64,000 nucleotides of DNA from Trileptium ribeirensis (GCA_030248225.1 JASANE010017582.1:1-64000), one strand, 5' to 3'; positions 31,077-43,042 are shown, numbered from the stretch's first letter. Made by a program: numbers and translations. The notes: generated by a model from the sequence alone, not told the origin.

Positions 31077-31880
31077 GGCTCCGGTGGAGCAAGAAATTGA
31101 ATTAGAAGTATGTCCTACAAATATATCTAAGGGTAATGCGAATATAAATAAGTTTGAGTCAATGAAAAAAAAATTTAAGGATATGAAGTTATGAATATGT
31201 CTATTGTTTGTATTGAATTGGTGTATGGTGGATCTTTCTTTTATTTTTTTATGTGTTACTGCTATTATTAGGGATACTTAGCGGACTATATTTAGCCTAT
31301 GATGGGTGTGCATAACGCATTGGTATATATTATTTCATATGTTCATCGTTACTTTCTAATACGTAGAAAGTAATATTGTGAAACTGTTGCGGATATTCGC
31401 TATAGTGGTTAGTTCTTGAGGACGGTGTTTTATAATATTTTGTCGTTGAATGCGCGAGTCAATCGTATACGGCGCTTCTAAAGTTAGCCATTGGAAAACC
31501 GGTAGTTTAAATTAGGTAGTTAGGTTGGGAAACAGCAGAATGCAAAAATAAGTTGTTCGAAATAAAGTATCAGTACTCGTTTGTAGTGGAAACATGTAGG
31601 GCAATGTATTAACCAGTTACCTGTGAAGCGCATCGCTAAATTATTCAGTTAAGGATAGCTGATATTGTTGGTATTTATCGTTCTGACTTATGCCTTGTCT
31701 TTATATATTGTTATAATTTTAGGACGCACCGGTTAAATTTTCCAGACGCATCGACATTGCGTACCGCATGCGACGAGCGTTTGTTGTATTTTTAGGCTTG
31801 AATCGTTATGGATGGTGACAGAACCAGGTGCGTTCGTAGTTAAAAAAACTTAAAGGATCTCTAGTTTTATAAAAATTAAG
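31077..31880. other. Non-coding 3' internal region of the LTR element, first part
   Basis: AT-rich, no coding signal. A short continuation of env-like frames may run to about 31190. Nothing else was recognised. Confidence 0.45.
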
Positions 31881-31946
31881 GTGGCGAAATGGATAACCCG
31901 CATGCATGTCACGCAAACGTCCCGAGTTCGAATCCCCGCACTGGAA
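31881..31946 (+). repeat. tRNA-like module (SINE-head-like), plus strand
   Basis: The A-box-like TGGCGAAATGGAT (31882) and the strong B-box GAGTTCGAATCC (31924) are spaced as in tRNA genes, giving a ~66-bp tRNA-like unit starting GTGGCGAAAT. An A-rich stretch follows. The cloverleaf is poor, so a tRNA-derived SINE head is more likely than a tRNA gene. Confidence 0.6.
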
Positions 31947-32107
31947 AACGGAAAAAGGAGTAAAATTTTCTCATTTATCCTTTGGGATTCTGTTACCACC
32001 CTGTTCAGTCAATCCTGGTGAGAGGGGACGCTTGTAGTCATCCGGTCCAGGTTGGTTCAACATTTTTTGAACCCCCGTTCAACTTTGTAACTTTCTCATG
32101 AAAAAGT

Positions 32108-32183
32108 CGTGCGGGCTGCGAGGTTCGAACCGGAGACCTTGGGCATGGGAGTCGGCCAACATAACCACTAAGCTATCATGGTT
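32108..32183 (-). repeat. tRNA-like module (SINE-head-like), minus strand
   Basis: Read on the minus strand: TAGCTTAGTGGTTATG as A box and CCGGTTCGAACCTCG as B box, again tRNA-sized. It faces the plus-strand module 160 bp away. The two are not copies of each other, so this is either a composite SINE or two independent insertions. Confidence 0.6.
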
Positions 32184-33931
32184 AATGAAAAGGGAATTAG
32201 TGATTTTCATTATAGGTAACGCAATACTAGATTAAAATGCGAAATTAAGTCTACTTAGGAATATTTCATGGATTACTTAAGGCTAAGTATGTAAATAATA
32301 GGGAAATAAAATACTTTAGTAGACTTCAAACAACAAATTTGTGTGATCTAGCTAAGGTGTTTAACAAAAAAAATGGACGCTTATCGTAGTAACAATATGC
32401 TATGAGTTATTGATGTTATTGGGTTAGCTCTAAAAAGAAAATTGTACAATTGCGATGGTAAAGTATGATAAGTATATTGCACGTTTGCTAATGTTTTACC
32501 CTCAAAACAATAAGTTGTATGTAAAGTGACATAGTTTAAGTCTAAGGGAATAGCTTAATTTCCCCGAATAATTTCCTGATTGATAGTAAATACCATGTCA
32601 TGTGAGATTGCAGAAATGTTACCTTGCATATTTGTATACCAGTTGGTATCAGTGTAAAATGTGTATAATTACCATACATGTATAGCCAGAATGTGGTACC
32701 AAAAGTCACCAGTTTACACCCATACACTTCCCTGATTAAATGGGGTCACATCTTTCAGAATATTAAAATGTTCACCCAACTCAACCCAAAGTGGTGCTAT
32801 ACATGTATTTCATATATAGAATGCTGTGAAATGTTTTAGTATTATGCTTTTTGGTAATATTTAACTGTGTAATAATATCCCATTTCTCTAATTACAGGTA
32901 CATTGGACCAAAAAGAATGAAACCAACATAAAAAAAGGACTAAAAATTATTAAAAAATAGTTTTGTTATATTTGGTAATCATTTGGGTGTAATTTAATGA
33001 ATTAAACGTATGCTCTAAGAAACCTATTGTAAATTCTAATGAAAGTCTTACGAAAACTAGTTCTAAACTTTTAAAATCTGAAAAGAAAATAGATGTAAAT
33101 TAATTTCCCCTCCCCTTGAAGTTGTCCAAAGAGATGCGGGATGTGTGTATTAGTGTGTATTGATATGTTTGTATTGTGTGTGGGATGGTAAGACTGAAAT
33201 CCGGAACACTCTCCCGAGAGAAGCCCTTGACCAAAAATGACTGGGTTTTATCGCTAATTCGCGTTATTTATTGTTCTATGTTATGCCACTATGCGCACAA
33301 GAAACAAATCTAACAAAGGATCGCTGTGTGTGTATCTATAATTGTGTGTATCAATGTGTGCGCAATGTTGGTGGCTCAACGGTAAAGAACAGAAAAACTT
33401 AAAGTCAATGATCAATTCAATGTCGATTGCAATCGGGTCGCCCCAAACCCAATCGAAACGATGCCGAACCGAGGCACCAACCGAACAATTCCATTGTTGC
33501 TATACTCCCGGGCGTTACAGGCGACTGAAGTGACTGTGATTTTGTATGAACACATTTAAATTTGACTGTGAAGCCGACGGAATGATCAGTTAACGAATAT
33601 CAAAACCCCATCAACAATTAATCGAAATCCTATCAAAATTAATCGAAAACGTTGATGCTCCTGTCCCCAACCAAACGATTATACTGTGGCTACAAATCCG
33701 TGTGTTTGCATGTGAAGAAAATGACTGTAATTATGCTAGATTGAATGACAACCCGCGTGGAAGCTCCATTAAAAAGAAAAATCGGATAACACTATTGAAC
33801 TATGTAACCGAAGAGAAAAATATTGTGAAAGTGAACTTTGCAACCATACAAGATGGGATTGAATCTATTGTACTGTATTGTGTATATTTTTTTTAATTAG
33901 TGTTAAAAATTTGGGGACAAATTTTGTACGC
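32184..33931. other. Non-coding 3' internal region of the LTR element, second part
   Basis: AT-rich, with GT-rich patches near 33130-33190 and 33320-33370. No domain, repeat array or further tRNA-like unit was seen. Its length (with the preceding parts ~2.9 kb from env stop to LTR) is unusual for Ty3/Gypsy. Confidence 0.45.
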
Positions 33932-33943
33932 AGGAGGGGCAAA
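33932..33943 (+). other. Polypurine tract
   Basis: AGGAGGGGCAAA directly precedes the TGTGACAG start of the 3' LTR, where second-strand priming takes place. Confidence 0.85.
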
Positions 33944-35220
33944 TGTGACAGTTGGTTCCCCACTCTGTCCGTGTATTATTATTCCCTCCGGTGTAACGGC
34001 GCTCCCTTCCCCGGTGTATCTGCTATACCCCCCCATATATTATCGGCCCCTGGATATACCCTCCTCTTTAGATTTTAACCCAATTGCATTCAGCAAATTT
34101 AAATGTCGCACCTGAATAGATTAAAATCGTGTAGGAAAGATACAGTTTGAACAATTAATGTGTTCTAAAAACGAAGTTTTATTTAATAGTTATTGTTGGT
34201 TCGTATTGTAAGGCTATATCAGTGTATATATATGCCGCTGATCATTAATTTGTATCCGAGTTCGTATTTTTAAAATATGATGTCTTGAACTGTGCACATA
34301 TGCATTGGCAAAACCGTGTTTGTTGCGGTGCTAGCTTGGCTTGTCGCTGGCAGCGTGGCCAAGTGGTAGCGGCCTCTGTCTACCACGCCGATGGCCCAGG
34401 TTCTAGGCCGCGTCTGGGTTTTTTTGGATTTTGAGGTTTTCTATTTTTTGAGAATTTTAGCCCAAAGGATGCGGGTTTTTGGTGATTTTTGCTCCCAACC
34501 CTTCGTTAAAGATTTTTGGGGGATTAAACCGAGGGTTTGGAATCAAACTAACCCAATAGGTTGGGAAAACGTCAGGAAAAACGTTGGAAACCGGGGTTTT
34601 CTATTTATTTGGGTGCCCCTGTGTGTGTGTATCTGATTTGTATATGTGTACCATATACTGGTGTGTAACCGGGTGTAAGTGTGAATTATGCATGTGTAAT
34701 TAATTGTCTAGTGAGTGTGATTTCTAAGTTTTAAAATTTTAAATCTAAAAATTATTTTTAAAACCGGAAATCGGGTTCGTGGGTTTATACAGGGATGTGA
34801 CTTTTATGTTTTGATTAAAATTAATTTTACACATCCCTGTACTTTTGCATTTATTTTTGGGTTCAAAATTGGGTGTGAGTTCGGAGTTTTACGTGTGGAT
34901 GTGAATTTCGAGTGTAAAATTGAGGTTTTTTATTTTGATTTACTTTTGAGTGTGGATTCCGGGAATCCGGAAATAAGTCAAAACAATCTCGAAAATTTTG
35001 ACATTTCAAAATTTTGGTATTTAAACAATTTCACCGTGCTCTCGGGGCCTCATTTTGCCTCAAGATCAAAGAATAGGTAAGTGGCGCTGCCACATTTTAT
35101 TGTGTATTAATTGTGTAATTTACTGGGTTTAATAAACATTTTTGGGTGAATTGCTCGAATCTTAGTTGTAATTCATAGAACATAAACTTGAAACACATAC
35201 CTAGGCTCACACGGGCTACA
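33944..35220 (+). repeat. 3' LTR
   Basis: About 1277 bp. Differences from the 5' LTR include a C-rich patch near 34023-34055 that is quite different, a change in the B-box core of the tRNA-like module (34397-34408, GGTTCTAGGC), and roughly a dozen single changes or short indels elsewhere. It ends GGGCTACA and is followed by GTAT. Confidence 0.96.
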
Positions 35221-35224
35221 GTAT
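35221..35224. repeat. Target-site duplication GTAT, right
   Basis: Matches the four bases at 22923-22926. Confidence 0.85.
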
Positions 35225-35289
35225 AACTTCTCTTCAATTCTTCAATAAATACGTTATAGCAGGGTCCTGGATTTATTGTAACATTATTT

Positions 35290-35690
35290 TCCAGTAATAT
35301 CTTAACCTCGGCCTTTGAATTACACTAATACTTGCCATATTTTTATATACTCGCCCCGGATGGCTCACAGACTACGCAATTATAAAAATTGGTTAGTAGC
35401 GGTCGACTATTTGTACTTTCTCGATCCTGCAGCCTCCGGATGGCTGGCACAACAGCTAATTGTGAGGAGAAAATCGATCTCAAGACGTGGTCGTCCGAAT
35501 CCGCACCCCTTACTCGCCCTGGGTATACTCACGAAGTTAACACCACCAGCTAATGCTCACCCTCGGAGTTCCTCACTCGATATTGGCCGATATTGTAATT
35601 ATTACGTACTAAAGCTATTAGGTTATCTGCTATTATCATCACTCCTAATACCGGTTATTTGCCACTGAGTCCTTAAACTTTTTTACAAGA
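35290..35690. repeat. Degenerate ~90-bp repeat family (CCGGACGGCT core), first block
   Basis: CCCCGGATGGCTCACAGACT at ~35352 and CTCCGGATGGCTGGCAC at ~35433, followed by ATTATAAAAATTGG-type and ATTACACTAATAC-type text that recurs at 36800-37480. Copies are diverged, but the GC-rich core is well kept. Confidence 0.65.
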
Positions 35691-36800
35691 AAAAATAGTA
35701 TTAAAATTATTTATTACTTGACGTTACGAGACTTATTTGTGAAGTCCTAGCGCTCGTAAACTCCATTCCTTAAAGATTCAACATTCTGGTAAAATCATAA
35801 AATGTAAGTTCCAAACTATCCAGTCGAACAACATTCTTTTGGGATTATCACTTAAGCCCGTTGCAGCATAAAATCGGAAATCACGAATACACGCGCCTTC
35901 TTTGCGCAAAACCAATTTCAACGGCAAGAGTTATAATGAAACATCGCAAAGTTCAACTCGTTCAAGAAGTCTGCATTTCTATGCTCGACAATACACTATA
36001 AACGCCAATACACAACAGCCCACTCACGCCACGTCTTTACCACAATAAGATATTATCTAGGTAACTGCTATCGCAAATAAAACATAGTCAATAATATAAA
36101 ACAAGAAAATAAACCGATCACCGCATCCGACTCCAGACAACACTCTACTAAACTAAACAAAAAACCATAACATTAGATTAGCTAATAGAAAATTTATGCA
36201 CATTAAGTTTAAAATGAACTAAAATCTTAAATAAAACAAAGAAAACCCATTTCTTTAGCGTAGGAACTGGTTAATAAGTGATTTTGTAAAAACTAAACGT
36301 TTTGGTCCGAAATGAAGATTTTTTGGAGGTTTTGGGCCCGGAAACCCTTGCATAGGTTGTTATTTTGTTAGCAATAAATGGCGGTAGGGGTTGGATGGGG
36401 AATTCTTATGACGGTCGGAAGTTAAATTAGGACGGGATTGGTCACCTGAAGATGAACGGTTCGAGGTGTGGCCAGTAGTATGCCGGTGGGGAGTTCTATA
36501 GCTCGCGTTGTTTTAGCGTTGCTTGATCTTTGCAATTTTGCAAAGTGTCTAAGCTATGCGTGAGACTTTCTCTACTCACCGCCAAATAAGCCAATTGTCC
36601 ACAAAAGCCGGGAGTGAAAATGTTTACTACAACGTTAGTAAAACAAATACATAAGTTCTTTTGATAATAAGGCACGTTCTGTTTTGTATCGAAACTTCAT
36701 TCACACCTGCTGCTTTTTCCACTGTTTGTAGCTCTGACGTTTAATCCTGTTTATACCACTCAATAATTCAATTCTTTTGGCTCTAAATTATCTATTTTCT
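35691..36800. other. Sequence between two blocks of the CCGGACGGCT repeats
   Basis: No gene was recognised. The minus strand of 36300-36540 has an open polar stretch rich in N, P, S and H resembling retroelement Gag tails, but without a diagnostic motif. It may be an insertion that split the repeat array. Confidence 0.35.
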
Positions 36801-37480
36801 TTTAGTTAAGTTTCAGGTATCGCCCCCGGACGGCTAACGATGGTGCGAGAATTAATTACCTCAACTTAAGTCCTTAGAATTACGCTAAGTACCGCCCTTA
36901 TTTAATCCGCAGCCATCGGCGTTAACTTCGATGACAGCGATTAAGAATTAGGATAGCTATTACCTTGATTACAGCTCTTGTGAGTTCATACAACTGGCCC
37001 CCGGACGGCTGACCGGCTACAGGGTTATTTAATTAGCTGGCCTATGCTCCTTAAAATTATCGCTAATACGGTCGCTATATTTTGTGTAAATGTCCCCAGA
37101 CGGCTGACGCGATACGCTATTATAAAAATTGTGTAGTAGTGGCAACCTACTACTTAGTTAATTTCTCAAGAATCTCGATCTCCGGACGGCTGATCGAGTC
37201 GGTGGTAATTTGGGAAGGAGTTAACTCGATAGGGTAATCTATTCCACTCCCCTTACTCACCCGATCTTCTCAAGAATAACACCACTTGCTACACCGCGCC
37301 CCGGACGGCTGCAGAACCTAACAAGTGATGCTGCTACCCAATGAACCACCTATTCTGCTCTGCCTGGTAAGTTTCTCACATGACGCTTAGGGCCGAAATC
37401 GTGAACTATTACTAAGTTAATAGCTAATACGCTATCAACAGCACCAATAGATATTTACCTCTATGGTTTTTAATTGGAAA
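36801..37480. repeat. Degenerate ~90-bp repeat family (CCGGACGGCT core), second block
   Basis: Cores at about 36826, 36998, 37089, 37180 and 37300, spaced ~90-170 bp. Each reads CC(C/A)(G/A)GACGGCT followed by AAC, GAC, GAT or GCA. Between cores, ATTACGCTAA and CTATTATAAAAATT text recurs. The copy at 37089 matches the copy at 35352 over a stretch of more than 30 bases with few changes. Confidence 0.7.
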
Positions 37481-38319
37481 AATAATATAATTTAATTAGT
37501 TAAGGCTAAATATATACTGTTTAAGATTACCTATTTGTGACGCTTGGAGCCAATACAAGGTTAATTCTTTAACGCAAAAACACAAAGTCATCAAAAGCCT
37601 GATACTTTTAATCACACCACTTAAACGATGTGTAATTCTTTAAGGATAAATGCCGGAAGACGAAATTCAATCCACTCTAGATAAATACAAAAAAATCATA
37701 CATCACGAAGTTACATTGTCTAAACCATAAAGATAACTATTTGAAAAGCTACTTCTTTACTGTGTAGCTATGTAGCCGCTCACCAATTACGATTAAAAAT
37801 AATTAAACAAAGATAATAGTTGCAGCGTAATTCTTTTATGCGTAACCGAAACCCGGAAGTTTAGCGAGAGCCATGCTAATTCCAACGAATAAATCTTATG
37901 CTAGCAGAAACGCTACAAAAACTGGAGCCGTAAGTTGTAATACACCGTAATCTAACCGCTGTTCTCCGTAGAGTTCCAACTACAACTCACTGCTAGAACA
38001 AAACAATGCTAACTTCATGTTAGCTAGTAAGAAAAACAAGATGAGATTATGCAAATTAGCATAATCTTTGAACAAAACAAACGCAGAATACCACGTAGAA
38101 GGGAGGGAGAGATATAATAAGAGAAACAGTTAAAATTTTGGGTTTTGGGACATTTTTGAACCTAGTGGACCCTTAGCATAGTCCAATAAATTCATAAAAT
38201 TGCAACATGAAAATCATGACGCAACTTGATCAATAGTGCAACTAGCTATGTAATATCCAAGACATTAGGGATTTACACATGGTAAAGATATAATTGATGA
38301 GGGCACATTACATTTACTG
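37481..38319. other. AT-rich non-coding stretch
   Basis: No coding signal or obvious repeat unit was recognised. Confidence 0.4.
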
Positions 38320-38640
38320 TCTCTCCCCACACACCATCCCCGAGGCCTTGTAGCCTCTCGACGTCTCGCAGTTCCTCTCCGCGGCTTCATGCCCGCCAGG
38401 ATGTACCGTACCTTTACGAGGGCTCATCCTCCTCTAGGGCTTCGCACATCGACACCCCTGAAACTTCCCAGACCAACCCCAAAGCGCGCGACGAAGCCCC
38501 GCTCCCCTCCGCCCGATTCCTTCACCGTTACCTTCTCCTAATTGATTGTATTTAGTGATAACGTTTTATGAGCAAAAAATTCACCATTCACTGCGGCAGG
38601 TCCGACCCCGGTCGGCGGGTTTGCGGGGCACCAAGACAGG
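38320..38640. other. GC-rich island of unknown nature
   Basis: About 320 bp, clearly richer in G and C than its surroundings (for example CCGAGGCCTTGTAGCCTCTC and AGGTCCGACCCCGGTCGGCG, which contains the short inverted repeat CCGACCCCGGTCGG). It has no open frame with recognisable protein and no rRNA or tRNA features. Confidence 0.45.
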
Positions 38641-39526
38641 CGATTTCGTTAAGTTTCAATCTCCAGATCAAACATCCTGCATAGGCACAGAGTTGGGATG
38701 GGATGGGCCTCGTCTATAGTGCTAACATATAAAAAGCAAGTTTTGCGCGGACTATGGTGAACTCAGTTCGATTACTAAAATAGATAGTTTCGCGCTTCCA
38801 CAATTAATCAAACGATATTTTCGCTAAATGGAGTCAAATATTTCAAATATGATTTGTATTCAAGGTACTGGCAAATACTCATTAGTGTAACCGCTAATCC
38901 CGCCCCACTGATTTGTTAGTATTGTTTGTATTCGTCCTTATCGACTGCTGTTAGGACTTATAAATGTACCAGCTAGTTACGATGCACTCACTAGGTACGG
39001 TTGGAGTGCTACGTGAAATGTGTTGATGCTATTTAGATGACGTTAGTTTTTTCTATCATATACTGGCAACATTTATTTGACTTCAATTAATTAAGTGCTT
39101 CAATGCTTACATCAAGCAAATTTAAGGGTCAAAGATAGTAGATGAGAGTTTTTTAAAAGCTAAATTGCATTCCGAAGTTATATTGCTTTTGAAACCCGGA
39201 TTCAGAAAAAGACTCAAAACATCCAGCATTAATTTCCGGCTCAATGAACCAGCTAAAACGCTTTCTGGGTATAGCGGGCTATTTTTGTTAATCCGTTCAC
39301 GATTACATCAACATACAGAGACGCGCTAGATAAATATAGGTACGTATACAAATTTTTGCTATCTCGCCTTTTATTTCCGCTTTCAAAAATTTTGAGAACA
39401 TAACCAGAAAACAATCGTGGTAGAATTGAAATTTTTTGCTATACATGGGCCTTTTCGATTAAACGGCAGTACGAAAATAGTTGAAATGTACTGGCCAATG
39501 TAACTTTTAGGGTTAGAAGTGAAATA

Positions 39527-39720
39527 CATGGTATGCCGTTCTCGCTATGCTAAGCCTAAGCCTAAGTCTTAACCTAAGCTAAGTCTCTATATGAGTCATG
39601 TCCTAAGTGTAAGTCTACGTCGGGGAGCTGCCACCCTCACGACACCCCGTGTTCAACCCTGTTCTTTCTTCTAACGTTATAACGTCCGGCCCCTAAAGGT
39701 GACATGACCCGAGGCGCTAA
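39527..39720 (+). repeat. Dispersed CTAAGCCTAAG repeat, copy A
   Basis: It runs from GGTATGCCGTTCTCGC through repeated CTAAGCCTAAG/CTTAACCTAAG to TCTCTATATGAG, a GTCGGGG segment and TAACGTTATAACGT. The same order is present at 49092, 62275 and, inverted, at 50690. Confidence 0.75.
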
Positions 39721-41160
39721 TTGTGGGCACCATTCGACTCGGCTCGTCTAGTCAGTTCATAAACTGTCCACTTGGAACGCATTAATGTCAAAGTTTTGAT
39801 TAAATATGGAACGTTGGAACTGAATTTTTTGAAGAATTTTTTCTCGAAAAGCCTATGAGTTTTTTCCACAGATTCGGTTCTTTCGTGTAAAGACTCAAAA
39901 ATAACAGAAATTAATCAACCATAGCTCATTACAAAATAAACAGAATGAACTGATTTTGGTATTTTTTGATGCTGGACCATTGGTAACCTAAAAATTCAAA
40001 AAATTCTTCATGGTGGATATAATTCCATGACCCACAATAGCCATCTTCCTTGTAAATATCGATATGTGTTCAAAGTTATCATCAATATTTCTTCAAAATT
40101 GATAATTTCGGACGGAACAGAAAACAGTATTTTATTGGATTCGAATTGAATCACGAGGCGTGAAAAATTACATGAACACAGAATACATTAGGAACAGCAT
40201 TTGGTCGTGTAAGATCAGATCGGATCAGATTAGTCCCTACATGAACACGGTCCTAGTTTGCACAGGAACCACGGCTAAAGTTGAAAAACAGCATTTGTAA
40301 AATCAATCATACACATTAAATATAACATTTAGCCGACAAAATGAGCGCGTTGATTTCCCGTTGTTAAACTGGTAGATCTCTGTATTGCACGGTTTTTGTA
40401 GAATTAAAATTTAAAAATTATAACATAAAAATATGAAGCCAAGCGGTTATTTCGAAGAGCCGGCGGGTTTGGTATAACGTCATATTTTAATGCATTTCAT
40501 AAAATAATACACATATTTTGCCACAAGCATATTTACAACTACCGTTGGTCCTCTAGTGCAACAGAATGGAGAAAATGAGCAATTTTTGTACCAAATTCAC
40601 AGCTTTATAGAAAACAAGCTGAGCCCATTATGCTATTTTACCGCAAAGATATAACTCCTAGCTGTGCCTTTTACTACATTTGGCTGTATGTAAGCTAAAA
40701 GGAGCGAAGCTGAGGGCCCAACGGGATTTCTACTTGTTTCAAAAAATAATACTGTGGCAGCTAACATAATGGCGGACTATTACTTAGTTTTAGGGATTAA
40801 AGAATCTGGCTGAGCTTATTTTGCTTGTTTCAATATTATTTTGTTATCATTCAAGTCCAATTTACACATTAGTTGGCAATTCGGCGAACGAGGCGCTTGC
40901 TACACAATATTGTATCCGTTATCACTAATTCATAAAGAATTATCAGATTAAAATATGGATCAGTTTTATGGTTTAATAGTAAAATAATAATTGTGTAAAA
41001 ACAAGTATTGTGTACATGTGGAAAATAGGAGCTGTTGCTCCATTCCTTGGAACCTCGCGAAGTAAATGAATAAAAACGTACATGCAAACATACATTCAAA
41101 TTCGAACAAAATTATTAATATGTTGTATGCAACGCAAATATAAAAAAAAGATCCATACAT
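39721..41160. other. Non-coding, no gene recognised
   Basis: AT-rich. The only open stretch (minus strand, 40869-41160) shows no domain. Confidence 0.4.
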
Positions 41161-41845
41161 TATGCGGCATATTTGATACTATGAAATATTAAAATACTAT
41201 CGTCCGCAACTATTTTCCATACAAGGGAATCTGCCAATGTAGGCAAAAGAAAAAACGATGCATGACACTCCATGCAAAATTGCTATGAACTTATCACATA
41301 TATCATTCCCAACTATTTTTCCATACAAGGGAATCTGCCAATGTAGGCAAAAGAAAAAAGATGCATGACACTCATGCGGCATATTTGATACTATGAAATA
41401 TTAAAATACTATCGTCCGCAACTATTTTCCATACAAGGGAATCTGCCAATGTAGGCAAAAGAAAAAACGATGCATGACACTCCATGCAAAATTGCTATGA
41501 TATTCTCACTTATATTCTATCGTCCGCAACTATTTTCCATACAAGGGAATCTGCCAATGTAGGCAAAAGAAAAAACGATGCATGACACTCCATGCAAAAT
41601 TGCTATGACATTCTCACTTATATTCTATCGTCCGCAACTATTTTCCATACAAGGGAATCTGCCAATGTAGGCAAAAGAAAAAACGATGCATGACACTCCA
41701 TGCAAAATTGCTATGACATTCTCACTTATATTCTATCGTCCGCAACTATTTTCCACACAAGGGAATCTGCCAATGTAGGCAAAAGAAAAAACGATGCCTG
41801 AAACTCCATACAAAATTGCTATGACATTCTCACTTTATAAATATA
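41161..41845. repeat. Tandem array of ~108-bp units
   Basis: The unit contains CGTCCGCAACTATTTTCCAT and CAAGGGAATCTGCCAATGTA. Unit starts are at 41201, 41413, 41521, 41629 and 41737, plus a partial unit near 41305-41375. The last four are exactly 108 bp apart; the first pair carries a different linker (CGGCATATTTGATACTATG). The outermost unit (41737) has more changes, as is usual at array edges. Confidence 0.92.
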
Positions 41846-42464
41846 TATATGAAATGCCGCGCTTAAAATGTGTAGTCAAAATGAAAGCTTTTGAACTTTT
41901 GAAACTGAAATACTACTTGCAAACGTGAAGCCATCACACATAAACTTGAAAATCTAAGATCTACATGCTTATAGGGATTACCCTCCCTGAGGACCGGAGC
42001 CCGTTGCCCTCCGGCGAGTCTGGATTCCTCTTCTTGCCAGGTCAATGTCTATGGAGGCGCCATAGCAACCCCCGAGCTCGGACTTCTTGAGCATGTATGA
42101 TAGTATACTCTCTGCCTTGTTGTAACACAAACCTACGCCACTTCACGGACCATCAGATTATAAAACGACTGAGTCGCAGCGTTGTGCGGCACAGTATCAA
42201 TTTAACGCTGGATTCACACGAATTATTTACCACCAAGGAGATTTCTGGAAGCTGTAATGCTCCATGGTAGCAAATTGCTGATGCTGACATAACAGTTCCT
42301 CGCTGATAGGAGATACAGTTACGACACCATCTGCAAATGGGCTTTTTATACACGCGTAAATGAGTCTATATACAAATGTCAATGCAAATATTTTTGTCAT
42401 TACATCATAGTTTGTGCATAATAATTCTGAATACAAATTTAACTTTTTAGGTTTTCCTCACAGG
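41846..42464. other. Non-coding spacer
   Basis: No gene recognised between two repeat blocks. Confidence 0.4.
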
Positions 42465-43042
42465 GATCCATCCGTTGTCAACTTTCGAAAATGGTACTTC
42501 ACCCGCACGTGAAATTTATGCTTACACAAAGTCAGATTGGTTAAATGCCGTTAGTTAAGTTATTTGTACCGGTTGTTTTTAATGTTTAATAGAGTTACGA
42601 TAAACCATAGTAATTTGCTGGCATCTAGTGGTCAATCAAGCTACTTTTAGGTTGGACATAGCATAATATAAAAGATGTATTTTGCAGAGTTTAGGCATTA
42701 GTTCGTTAGTTTCTTGTAACCTATTTGCTCAGATTCGCTCCTAAGTTAAGATCCATCCGTTGTCAACTTTCGAAAATGGTACTTCACCCACACGCGAATT
42801 TACGCTTAGACAAACTCAGATTGGTGAAATGCCGTTTATTACATAGTTAACTTATTTGTACCGGTTGTTTTTAATGTTTAATAGAGTTATGATAAACCCT
42901 GGTAATTTGGTGGTATCTAGTGGTCAATCAAGCTAGTTTTAGGTTGGATATAGCATAATATAAAAGATGTATTTTGCAGAGTTTAGGCATTAGTTCGTTA
43001 GTTTCTTGTAACCTATTTGCTCAGATTCGCTCCTAAGTTAAG
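42465..43042. repeat. 285-bp direct tandem duplication
   Basis: Unit 1 starts GATCCATCCGTTGTCAACTT at 42465 and unit 2 starts the same way at 42750. Both contain AGTGGTCAATCAAGCTA, a TATAAAAG box and GTTTAGGCATTAGTTCGTTA, and end CTCCTAAGTTAAGAT. Differences are few. The TATA-like box placed ~25 bp upstream of a TTAGTTCG-like initiator hints at a promoter-bearing element such as solo LTRs in tandem, but no TG...CA ends were defined. Confidence 0.85.

Larger units (their letters stand above)
22927..35220 (+). mobile_element. Ty3/Gypsy LTR retrotransposon with Tudor and NADAR modules
   Basis: A 12.3-kb element bounded by two LTRs of about 1.28 kb that begin TGTGACAG and end GGGCTACA, with a GTAT target duplication, a tRNA primer-binding site and a polypurine tract. 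Internal order: gag with a zinc knuckle, a spacer frame, an extended Tudor domain, a NADAR domain, a DTG protease, a YIDD reverse transcriptase, RNase H, integrase, the end of an env-like membrane protein, then a long non-coding 3' internal region. The order protease-RT-RNase H-integrase is that of Ty3/Gypsy. LTRs differ at only a dozen or so positions outside one C-rich patch, so insertion was recent. The copy is disabled by frame changes, two in-frame TGA codons and an integrase/env deletion. Confidence 0.95.

Noticed and set aside
31881..32183. Candidate tRNA genes
   Set aside because: A and B boxes are present, but I could not form a proper cloverleaf with an anticodon arm; better explained as tRNA-derived SINE heads.
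35222..36250. Continuation of the LTR element beyond the 3' LTR
   Set aside because: The GTAT target duplication and the GGGCTACA end define the boundary; the flank shows no LTR or pol similarity.
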